Origin: Gryganskiella cystojenkinii
Taxonomy: Eukaryota; Mortierellomycota; Mortierellomycetes; Mortierellales; Mortierellaceae
Length of the DNA: 10,142 nt
Assembly (NCBI GenBank): GCA_015852425.1
Contig: JAAAIG010000540.1
Span: forward strand, 7,186-17,327
Reading direction: 5' to 3'
The notes under the pieces were generated by a model. That model saw only the letters and a program-made list of their open reading frames with translations, had not been told where the DNA came from and made no database searches. Shown here piece after piece: positions 1 to 8,393 of the stretch; the first letter of the stretch is position 1, and every line of letters begins with the position of its first letter. The position numbers were made by a program, and so were the translations under genes.

Positions 1-24
1 AAAAAAAAAAAAAAAAAAAAAAAA
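1..24. repeat. poly-A homopolymer at the window edge
   Basis: An uninterrupted run of 24 A opens the window, and shorter A runs follow within the next 15 bases. Runs like this are common in fungal intergenic DNA and are also frequent places for contigs to end. The sequence alone does not say which applies. No coding sequence from a further upstream gene is visible between here and the first start codon. Confidence 0.8.
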
Positions 25-59
25 TCTCCAAAAAAACATTCCATCCCGCCGAGGATGAA

Positions 60-67
60 CACGTGAT
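60..67 (-). promoter_or_regulatory. CACGTG E-box, Cbf1-like site upstream of the CENP-N gene
   Basis: The palindrome CACGTG sits at 60-65, about 100 bp before the ATG of gene 1. With the next two bases, the minus strand reads ATCACGTG, an exact match to the known RTCACRTG consensus of the bHLH factor Cbf1 and of yeast centromere element CDEI. A basic helix-loop-helix site in a promoter is the simple reading. A 6-base palindrome can arise by chance, so binding is unproven. Confidence 0.35.
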
Positions 68-164
68 ACATTGCCACCATTTCACTTGTCTTTGCATTTT
101 ATTCATTTCTTTTGAAGAGAAGACATAAAAAAGAGCCATCCTGCCTCTACCACCACCCACTGCA

Positions 165-1770
165 ATGGTTTCTGTGTATCCGGACTCGCCTGCACTCCGG
201 AGGATAATCAACCACCACACCAAAGAGGCACTCGTCGATATTGTCCAGGAATGGCTCTCCGTATTCCCCATCACTCGCGTCAACGATGACCTGAGCGACG
301 ACGACAACGACCCTGACTTCCGCATGGATCTCGATGGCGAGGAACCAAGACCTCGCTCGACACGTACCATGACCAATTCCCGGTACCAGAAATACGTAGC
401 TCAACAGTACGATGCAATGAAGGAAAAAGGTCAAAAGAAGCGCGTGGTCGATCGAATGTTGGCCTATGAATGGAACAATGGTCTCGATGCCCGTCAAGTA
501 GCGGAACTGGACCTGCGGTATTATGTACAACACGCAAACTTGAAGAACTGGAAGGCTTTGAAACTCGAATACGGCGATGACGGTAAAGAAGATGTTATTT
601 TTTTTGTTGCCTATTGTCGGACTAGGACAAAGACGCGGATGAAGATATGTAACTATCAATCATGTTTCTAGGTGGACAGACAAAGTACCACGTCGACCCA
701 TCCAAGATTGAAAAGACACTCTCACATCATCTCGAACCATATTTCAAGCATGTAAGAGTTATAGATGTTTTGTTTTTAGAGGGGGTTGGGGTTGCACCAA
801 AGCCAAGCCTGAAAACGTTAGATACTTATCCAAATGCATATCCCTACTTTTTAGCATGTCCAAATACGACAGGAGAAACAAATGATCTGGATCAGGATAA
901 GCATTCATGACGGAATAGGGCCCAATATACTACCGGCGCCTGCAATGGTGGTATATCTCATCTGGTTCGCAAACTCGGAATATTTACTGAGCGGGACCAT
1001 CAAATCGGAATGGAGGGATTATATCATGGAGGTCAGTTTCTCGGCATTTTCGAAGCCCCTTGACCGATATATTTATATATGTGTGTTATTAACGTTTTTG
1101 GCTGTGATCATAGGCGGTCTTGAGATTGTTCAAGGCGGAAGAAGTGGACGAATGGCCATTGACAGGACGATCACCTTCTTCATTGGCAGAACTGCTCTTA
1201 CAAAAAGACTCACAGGGGGCTCACAGTCGGTACCGTCTGAACCAACTGGACGACAACCCACTCTCTGGCGCACCAAAGACACGGAAACCTGAAGGTAAAC
1301 ATGGAGAGATATCCTTGAGTTGGAACGGTCCTATTCTTAAGTATTAACACCGCCGCCATTGGTTTGAGGATAAAATAGACTTGGGTCAGACATATTCCAA
1401 GGGAATGTCATCTACAGTCATCCAAGCCGAAGACATGAACAGGATAGCAAGCAGAGATCGATTCGTACGTATAGACTTTGGACCGAACCCGCAGCCGAGT
1501 TTACAAAAAGTCGATCTCCAGCTGAATCTTCCTTATACGACCGAGGCCAAGGATTTCGCACTTGGTCGACTCACACGACAACCCTTCCCTGTTAAGGTGC
1601 ACTTTGAAGGGACCAATGTGATTGAGGGTATCAGGAATTTGATTCCACTTGGAATCGCGTCCAATCCCATGCCTAGTTTTCTGACGGAGCTACACTCGAT
1701 GGCGACCAGCACTGTGACCGTTGACGTGGATGAGGAGAATAGTAAACGGCTTCGAGTAACGCCGGGATAG
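165..1770 (+). CDS. CHL4: CENP-N/Chl4 (Mis15) inner-kinetochore protein, five exons
   Basis: Predicted exons are 165-582, 672-751, 855-1031, 1114-1294 and 1379-1770, giving 415 aa. Introns start GTAAAG, GTAAGA, GTCAGT and GTAAAC, all end in AG, and every junction keeps frame. The family (human CENP-N 339 aa, yeast Chl4 458 aa) belongs to the constitutive centromere network; CENP-N recognises CENP-A nucleosomes and pairs with CENP-L/Iml3. Residues 10-33 match the N-terminal helical domain, and VVDRMLAYEWNNGLDARQVAELD (about 94-116) closely resembles yeast Chl4, broken here only by an acidic insert (41-60) before a basic patch. MIWIRISIHDG (176-186) and MVVYLIWFANSEYLLSG (197-213) match the central domain. 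FGPNPQPSLQ (319-328) and the IRNLIPLGIASNPMPSFL stretch (about 370-387) match the C-terminal dimer domain. The ATG has G at -3 and G at +4. Family assignment is firm; exact exon edges are predicted. Confidence 0.9.
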
Positions 1771-1776
1771 AATAAA
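1771..1776 (+). terminator. Possible AATAAA poly(A) signal touching the gene 1 stop
   Basis: AATAAA follows the TAG stop of the CENP-N gene with no gap. It matches the canonical polyadenylation signal. A signal this close would leave a 3' UTR of only about 20-40 bases, so a more distal site is equally possible. The next two AATAAA motifs, at 2076-2081 and 2087-2092, may instead belong to the promoter of gene 2. Confidence 0.3.
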
Positions 1777-1849
1777 GCAAGGAAAGTCGATACAAGTGAC
1801 ATGTCTTTTGATTGCAAAGACGAGAGGTCGTATAAATCCAGGGGTTGCA

Positions 1850-1861
1850 CCACTGCAGTGG
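1850..1861. repeat. Perfect 12-bp palindrome
   Basis: CCACTGCAGTGG reads the same on both strands. It lies 80 bp after the gene 1 stop, probably in its 3' UTR or just beyond. It could form a short RNA hairpin only with poor loop geometry, or act as a dimeric protein site. Chance is also possible. Confidence 0.5.
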
Positions 1862-2155
1862 ACAAATAAGACGCGCCTTATGCGTAGACAGTCGAAGCAC
1901 GCAGTCTCAGAGACACATCTGGTTGGCTGGATATTTGTTCATGCAATGATCGCGGCCAGTTGAGGGATCATTTGCCACCCTTGACTGGACCCCTTTTTTT
2001 TGGGACCATACGAGAAACACTGTCGTCATGGCCCGTCCGCTGTGATACCTTGCCTGAAGCAAAATAATATAAAAAAATAAAAGGAGAATAAAGAAACCCT
2101 GCTGGACTGAAAAAATGAAAACGCGCTAAAAGGTCACTATACAAACTGATCAACC

Positions 2156-2170
2156 CCTCCTCCTCCTCCT
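2156..2170. repeat. Short CTC trinucleotide microsatellite
   Basis: About five tandem CTC/CCT units lie in the gene 2 promoter, around 215 bp before the ATG. Simple CT-rich repeats of this kind are common in fungal promoters. No function is claimed. Confidence 0.7.
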
Positions 2171-2251
2171 TTTCATGCCAGGTTGCATTCATTCAACCTC
2201 AGCATCCACTCACTCATTGACTCTGTGGACTACAAAAGGAGGTCTACTGTA

Positions 2252-2310
2252 TCTTTTCTGTTCTTCCTTCCCTCTCTCACACTCGTTTCCCCCACAGCTC
2301 TCTCCTTTTT
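2252..2310 (+). promoter_or_regulatory. Pyrimidine-rich promoter/leader tract of the membrane-protein gene
   Basis: About 60 bases are dominated by C and T and end roughly 70 bp before the predicted ATG at 2383. CT-rich blocks commonly precede or overlap transcription start sites in filamentous fungal genes. The role is inferred from composition and position only. Confidence 0.4.
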
Positions 2311-2382
2311 AGTTTATCACCAAGACCCTAGCTCTTTGCATTTAAAATACAATCAAAACCCGTTGTACCACCCCCATCAGCA

Positions 2383-5300
2383 ATGGACGGGAATGATGCC
2401 AGGAACAGAATCAACCCTAAACAACAAGAAATACAACCAACAGACGTGGATTCAAAGAACCGCGGTGAACAGATAACGGCAAACTCTGATCATGCCGGAA
2501 CCAACACAAACAGTACCCCTGTACCTATCCTGACCTCCTCACTTACGCGGCAAGGAGCCACCGCTTCAACCTCCGTTAGTGGAAATGCCAATATCTCTTT
2601 CTCACTCTTGCCGACGGGTCGATCCTTTCCCGATTCTAGTCAGCCGCAAGCACGTCGCTATCACGAGTATACCCCTTCACCTGCCCGATCACTGGCTCAT
2701 GTTCTAGAGTCAGCGGAGGCGGCCCCAACCACATCTCACGTAAGAAGAGCGACGTCAGAAAATGACGAGACTGGTCGAAACAATTGGCCTGCGTCATCCT
2801 CGGTTGCTACAGGGACCTCGGCTGTTCACTTTATACCACAGTACAGTCATCGAGGATGGCAGTCTGGATCAGCAGGAGGCAGCAGCAATGCTGGTGCATG
2901 GATGATGGGCACCAGTCTACCAGATAGTCGATTCAGCGAATTTGACGTCGTGTACGACGATGGTATCCGCAAGCAACGAACATTCAGTCTCACAACTGAA
3001 CCGGATGATGATGACAACAATGAGTATGGAACTGTTATACCAGCGTAATAGGTGTATTCACTCGATTTTGATCCCAAAACTAATACGCTCATTTGTTGGC
3101 AGGGATCTTATTAGTTCTGAAAACGACGAGTCGGAGACCAATTCTTTGCTTGATCAGCAGCATGAGGGTGTTTCGATCAATGCGGCGGAAGCATCTGCAG
3201 CACCGCTGGATTACAATGGATACACTGGCATGTTGCAAGGCGGACACTCTTCTAGTCCTGTACGGGGTCACTTTGCGCGCCCCGGATCCCCTCGTCAGTC
3301 AACGCCGCTTCTCGGGAAGAACTCCGGTCTCCACCATCACACTTCAGACCCTGCCTTCACAGGACGATACCATCTTCCCCCACAGCCTCCCAGTGGCCCG
3401 TTCTCCTTTGTAACCCGTCCATTTCGCTCGTTGTGGTACAACGTATCCGAGATTCGTATTTCCACAGACAACAAAAGGATTCTCAAGGCCTCTGTCGCCT
3501 ATTTCCTTGCCTGTCTGCTCTCTTTTATACCCTGGTTTAGACCCTATATCGGAGCGTCAGGTCACTTGGCGGCCTCGTCCGCAGTGTTCTTCAACCCGGC
3601 AAAGTCGCTTGGACAGATGGTTGAAGCTGCCACGGCAGGACTATGCGCAATATCGTTTGGAGTAGTTGTCTCAGTGGTCAGTATGCTAAGCGCCATTTGG
3701 TTTAATCAGCGAGACCTCTATATCTGGGGTCACGTTGTAAGTGTTGTCGTCTTTGGAGGTGGATCGACATTCGTGATCGCTTACGCGAAGGCCCATTATA
3801 ACAGACCAACTGTCAATGTCGGTATGTCTACACATAATCAGATACATGTGCTTTCTTTTTCGAAAACAATGATTACGATTTTGGTTAACTAACTATTGTT
3901 CCAATTACATTTATATAGCTTGTACACTCTCCCATATTATGATCATGATCATTTTGACCAAGGAAGGTGCGCTGTCGTTAGGAGACTTCAGTCTAACACG
4001 GGTCCTCGCCATTACGACTTCCATGCTGCTGGGTGTTGTGATCACAGTCCTTGTTTGTCTCTTTCTATGGCCAGAAAGCGCCCACGAAAAACTCAGGCAG
4101 GTTATATCTATATTTTGGGACATCCCGCACAGACTGGGAGCTTGAGACAACTGCTAACTTTTCATATAATTATGATCCATCTATCAGACAGGACATGGGT
4201 AAATCACTAAGCTCGTTCCGCTTGCTGCTCAAGCTATTGACAAAAACATTTCTACTCGAGGCCGACACTTCCCCTTTCGGATCCGAGCCTGTTCAAAGAC
4301 TGATCGAATCTCAAGTAAAATCGTTCTCGGCCTTGGCAAAGTCACTGGAAGAGGCGCAACTGGAGTACCCTGGGACTGATATTAAGAAGTACGAAGAGTG
4401 CGTCAAATCCCTCAACACCTTGGCACAGTACCTGAATGGACTCCGAAGCTCTTGCGGTCTTCAGTACGACATGCTCAAGAAGGATGAGCTGAGGAAAGGA
4501 GAAGAAACCCAGAGGCAACCCGTCGGATCTGGAGCAGGTGTCAGCACGCCGGCGGCAGGGCTTACAGGCAATGGAGGAGTGAGAGGGACTCTTGGGATGG
4601 GAATGCGGTCATCGTCCTATAGTCTTCTGGGTAGTCTCCACTCGGATCAGGATCAGAGCGCGAGCGATGACCTGATAGAGTTCTTGGATCATGTAGGCAA
4701 GCCTATGAAATCCTTGGCCCTGACTTGCAAATTGACGATCGAGCATCTTCAGGATATCTTTACGAGTTCAGGACCGGAACGCAAACGCCCACCTCTGTAC
4801 ACTGGTGGACAAAATTTGAACCGATCGTATTTGCAGTCAAGAGATACCGTCAATTCGCAGCAACATCGACAAAGTGGTTTTGACAGCACCGAGGCCACTT
4901 TAGATCCCACCAACAATGCCCGTGCCACACGCAGACCATCATGGACACCGGCAGCCGGATTGAATAACAGTGGTGCAGCTGAGGGCTTAAGAAGGAATCC
5001 AAGTCTAGTTCTGATGCAGGTCAACCTTGCAAGAGCTCTGGACATTTTTGAGACCGCCAATTCCAAGGCGCTGAAGCGATTTTATTCTCATCAGAACAAA
5101 CGACAGTCTGGAATCCTAAAGCGGTCAGCAGGATCGCAACCGCAACAACATACTACGGCAGGAGTGGTCAAGCGTATGAGTGAACCTTCTTTTCAAGAAC
5201 TTCTTGCTGGATCAACCGTGTCACCACCAGCATCGGCCTCCCTAGAAAATTCCTTGACCGAGAAGGCACCTGTGGGCGAGCAGATCTTTCTGGTCTATTT

Positions 5301-8042
5301 CTTTGTATTCAATCTGATGGAGTTCTCCAAGGAACTGGCGCATTTAGTGAGCTGTGTCGAGGTCCTAGTTGATGGCGACGAAGGACTGCGGCTCTGGATC
5401 GAGAGGAATAGGCTGTCTTGGTGGCGCAGGATATGGTTCTCTCTCACAGGGTTCCCTCGGCGTTTACGGCGGCCCAAAGTTCGACGAGATCTGTTTGACA
5501 GCTTTGATGAAGGTAAGAAAACACTTCCTATACATGCATTGCCGTGTACGCTTGATCAACTTCAGTTTATTAACAGCTGGTTTTTTCCCCAGCAGATCCT
5601 GAATCAGGATTGAGAACTCCTGTCGCTCACAGTCTTCCAACGGATCAGTTCAGGACCGCGTCAGCGGCCCCCAATGGGTCTGCCCACCATGCTTATCAAA
5701 CGAGTGGCCCGAATAATTCGGCAACTCCATCTCGTGATAGCAGTCACCGAGGAAGACGTCGCAAACAGAGGCTGTTCCCGAAACCGAACATCCACAACAA
5801 AACCAACACGCTGCACACACCTACGCCCTCGACCACTATACAACGGTTATCTACCCGACTTTGGAAGTTTTTGCACATTTTCCGGTCATTCAAGTTCAAG
5901 TACGCGATGAAGGCTGCTATCAGTGCCATGATTCTCCTGGTCCCAGCATTCGTGGATTTGTCCCGACCATACTTTGTTCAGTACCGAGGCGAGTGGGCTT
6001 TGATTTCCATGTTAATTATCATGGTCCCAACAGTTGGAGGAACGAACGTGGTCGGAATCTATCGCATTATGGGCACTGTCTTGGGCTGTTATGCAGGCGT
6101 GGCTGTGTACTTGGCCTTTCCTGCGCACGAGATCATGTTGCCGATATGCTGTTTCCTGTTTGCGGTACCGAACTTTTACCTTGTCCTTTGTTCCAGTTAT
6201 CCAAGAATCGGACAAGTTACTCTCTTGGCTTTCAATTTGGTGCTGATCCAAACATACAACCGGAGGCATGGCGATGGAACTGTTCCGCCCGATGACGACG
6301 AAGATGATGATGATGAAGTGAAGTCTGGAATGTCTTGGCCATTTTACATGTCCGGACAAATGACTAAGGCTGCCAGTGGGGTTCTTGGAGGAGCATCGTC
6401 AGCAGTCGGGCCGGACCATCTCCCTAATGACCCAGCTCACATCTCGGACGTCTGGACCATTGCGTTCCATCGCGCAGTCGCGGTCAGTATCGGTGTTATC
6501 ATTGGTGTAGGGGTCACAAGCTATGTCTGGCCCTACGAAGCTCGTGTGGAACTCCGCAAGGGCCTCAGTGACTTATTGTTGAACATCAGCTGGCTCTACA
6601 ACCGATTGGTTTCTGTGTACTCGACCAACCTGGATAGAGTCTCGATATTGCCACAGGAGGATCATTATCAACAATCTCGATCAAGATTCCGGGCTCTTTT
6701 ACGCAAGACCACATTTCAAGAGAGGTTCCAAACCTCTCCCCAGGAACGCGGTGAGGCTGATCAGTCTAAGGAAGAGGACTCGACCGAGACGGACATCGAA
6801 AAGATGAACAGGGAGTTTATGGCAATTGAGTTGTCTCTCCAGCTACAGCTCTTGCGACTCTATGCGCTCCTAGAAGAGACACCCAACGAGCCTCGATTGA
6901 AGGGCAAGTTTCCTGTGGGGACCTATAAGAGCATGCTCGGAAGTTGTCAAAACATCCTTGATCGGTTTTTGTCGATGCGGTTGGTGATCACCAAAGACCA
7001 ATGGTTGGAATCCGCTCGGAGGGACTTTATTGTGCCTGTGAACAAGGAGCGACGCGAGATGGTCGGCAACGTGCTCTTGTATTTCTATACAATCGCTTCA
7101 GCTTTGCGATTGAAGACACCCCTGCCGCCGTATCTGCCGCCTGCAAACAGGGCCAGACTCCGACTCATCCAAAAGATCCGGCAACTACCCGTCGTACAAA
7201 ATAAGGTTGTTCTGACTGAGGAGAACGACGAGAGGTATATCTTCTATTACGCTTATGCGCTCGTGATGGAGGATGTGATCCGGGAGCTGGAGCGGTTGGG
7301 TCAATGGTCCCAAGATCTTTTTGGCGTGATTACACCAGCGCTCGAGTTTGAGGGGTGGTTTACAGACGATGGTCACCCGCCAGACACTCCAGCTACGCCT
7401 GACATGAGAGACGCTGAAATAGGAAGCAGTGGTGGATACTTCAAGTACGGAGGAGCAAGAGCCTCGCGGACTGTTCTTTCTTCAAGCACGAACAAAGGGG
7501 TACGATCAGATGCTCAAAATTTAGACCAATCCAATGAGACTGCATCTTCTGGCGTGCGGTCGCTTTCCAAGCCCTTACTAGTATCGACCCCAGGAAAATA
7601 CCGTTACAGTCCTGATAACAACCACTCAAGAGGACTGCCGCCACCACATCAGCAGCGGTACGCTCACCAACATAACCCATCTGACGATGGACAATCCACG
7701 CACTCTGTGGACGAGTTGAACATCAAGCCGTTAAACGATCAAAGGAGCGATTTTTTTACGTTGGACCCCCAAGAGAGTAGCGTGAACAGTCATCGCGGGG
7801 CCTCCAGGGGTCCATCATTTTCAAACGAACAAGAGGGCTTCGGATCAGGGACGGGACCGACCCTGCCACCTCCACCAATGTCTCGACCTCGAGCAGTTGC
7901 ACCTAGAAGGAGTCAGAGTTTGACTCCAAGTGCTACAAGTCTCCATGGCGAGCGTAGGGATTATGGAGCGATTTCCACAGCTCCGGCTCTATCCAGGAGC
8001 GGAAGCTCTGGGGGCGGCGGTGATGGCAGAACAAGGCCTTGA
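2383..8042 (+). CDS. Bre4-like/aromatic-acid-exporter-like membrane protein, two FUSC-type blocks plus DUF2421 region, five exons
   Basis: Exons 2383-3044, 3103-3821, 3919-4100, 4192-5512 and 5596-8042 join in frame to 1776 aa, longer than yeast Bre4 (about 1100 aa). Residues 1-345 are Ser/Pro/Thr-rich and probably disordered, with an acidic dileucine motif at 232-237. Membrane block 1 (about 346-510, some six hydrophobic segments) ends in WPESA (511-515) and helical KLR..., as in ArAE_2_N proteins. Residues 522-962 form a cytosolic linker with EQIFLVYFFVF (884-894), a typical family stretch, and disordered parts. Block 2 (about 1063-1273) ends in WPYEA (1273-1277) and carries an acidic loop (1194-1202). 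A helical DUF2421-like domain spans about 1276-1538, followed by a disordered tail with a PPPP run and RRSQS, a possible PKA site. Fungal members are annotated as brefeldin A sensitivity-related proteins or putative organic-anion exporters. The family is confident; the substrate and compartment are unknown. Confidence 0.88.
3045..3102 (+). other. Intron 1 of the membrane-protein gene, with an alternative in-frame donor at 3024
   Basis: The 58-bp intron starts GTAATA and ends GGCAG, with a CTAAT branch-like site at 3080-3084. It removes an in-frame TAA at 3046-3048 and restores the frame as ...TVIPA/DLISS.... A second donor, GTATGG at 3024, also leaves the frame intact with the same acceptor and would drop seven residues. 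The sequence does not decide between them. Confidence 0.65.
5513..5595 (+). other. Intron 4 of the membrane-protein gene with a NAGNAG acceptor
   Basis: The donor is GTAAGA at 5513. The 3' end has a T/C-rich tract followed by CAGCAG (5590-5595), so splicing can finish at 5592 or 5595. The two products differ by one alanine: ...FDEADPESG... or ...FDEDPESG.... The exon coordinates given for the gene use the distal acceptor. Confidence 0.75.
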
Positions 8043-8388
8043 GGTCGTGTCCAGCCCATCACAATCGATTGTACTCTTTGACTTTTAATATATACCCATT
8101 TCATATTTAAATAGCAATACAACCACATCCTTAATGACGCCTATGCTGTCGTGAAATATGCCTATACTGTCGTGAAATAGTTTGGTCCACATCTCATTTA
8201 TCATGTCCCACCCATCTCCCACATCTGCAAAAAAAAAAAAGTTGAATATGGAATATTTAATGAATATGCGAGTGAAAATGATGATGGTCTCTGTGTGAAA
8301 AGAAATTGAGTAGGGATGGTATCTCTTTTTTGTTGTCTCTGGATGTATGTTAGGGATGATGTTGCCCTTTCGTTCAACAAGTTTTGAT
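8043..8388. other. Spacer between convergent 3' ends
   Basis: These 346 bp lie between the stop of the plus-strand membrane-protein gene and the stop of the minus-strand Sof1 gene, so both 3' UTRs must fall here and may overlap. No open frame here resembles a protein. The segment is A/T-rich and has no canonical AATAAA on the plus strand; AATATA near 8087 is the nearest variant for gene 2. It holds a 21-bp tandem duplication (8139-8180) and a 12-A run at about 8229-8240. On the minus strand that A run reads as a T tract followed by GCAG, resembling a splice acceptor. Confidence 0.6.
8139..8180. repeat. 21-bp tandem duplication, two copies
   Basis: Copy 1 (8139-8159) and copy 2 (8160-8180) are adjacent and identical at 19 of 21 positions; they differ at positions 7 (G/A) and 21 (T/G). 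Both share the core CTGTCGTGAAATA. The repeat lies in the probable 3' UTR of the membrane-protein gene, or that of the convergent Sof1 gene. It looks like a recent local duplication. Confidence 0.9.
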
Positions 8389-8393
8389 TTATT
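8388..8393 (-). terminator. AATAAA overlapping the Sof1 stop codon
   Basis: On the minus strand, AATAAA spans the TAA stop (8391-8389) of the Sof1 gene. It is a textbook poly(A) signal by sequence. Its overlap with the stop would give a very short 3' UTR, so real polyadenylation may use an A/T-rich element further into the spacer. Confidence 0.25.

Larger units (their letters stand above)
1771..2382 (+). other. Spacer: 3' end of the CENP-N gene and promoter/leader of the membrane-protein gene
   Basis: This 612-bp stretch has no supportable gene. Its first part holds an AATAAA and a 12-bp palindrome. Around 2061-2092 is an A/T-rich block with TATAAAA at 2068-2074 and two AATAAA motifs, which could serve as the TATA region of gene 2 or as poly(A) signals of gene 1. 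A CTC-type microsatellite follows at about 2156-2170, then a pyrimidine-rich tract at 2252-2310, a layout often seen just before fungal transcription starts. An ATG at 2175 opens a 45-codon upstream frame closing at 2312; whether it lies in the mRNA is unknown. CCCCCACAG at about 2290-2297 resembles a splice acceptor, so a 5' UTR intron is conceivable. Confidence 0.6.

Noticed and set aside
147..659. 170-codon open frame on the minus strand across the first CENP-N exon
   Set aside because: It is antisense to a clearly conserved exon, its composition is not that of a recognisable protein, and no family resemblance is seen.
1369..1378. Upstream acceptor (AG at 1367-1368) for the last CENP-N intron
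   Set aside because: Using it gives an immediate in-frame stop. The AG at 1377-1378 keeps the frame and leads into conserved sequence.
2183..2476. 97-codon plus-strand frame overlapping the start of the membrane-protein gene
   Set aside because: It lies in the pyrimidine-rich leader and then runs out of frame through exon 1. The low-complexity Ser/Leu/Phe content comes from the CT tract.
3045..3050. Premature stop (TAA) suggesting a pseudogene or frameshift at the end of the first exon of the membrane-protein gene
   Set aside because: The stop falls just inside a 58-bp intron whose removal restores a continuous frame, so the gene looks intact.
4051..8042. Two or more separate membrane-protein genes
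   Set aside because: The separate frames are joined by introns with good GT/AG ends that restore frame at conserved positions, for example HEKLRQ/DMGKSL across 4101-4191. The two halves match one family architecture.
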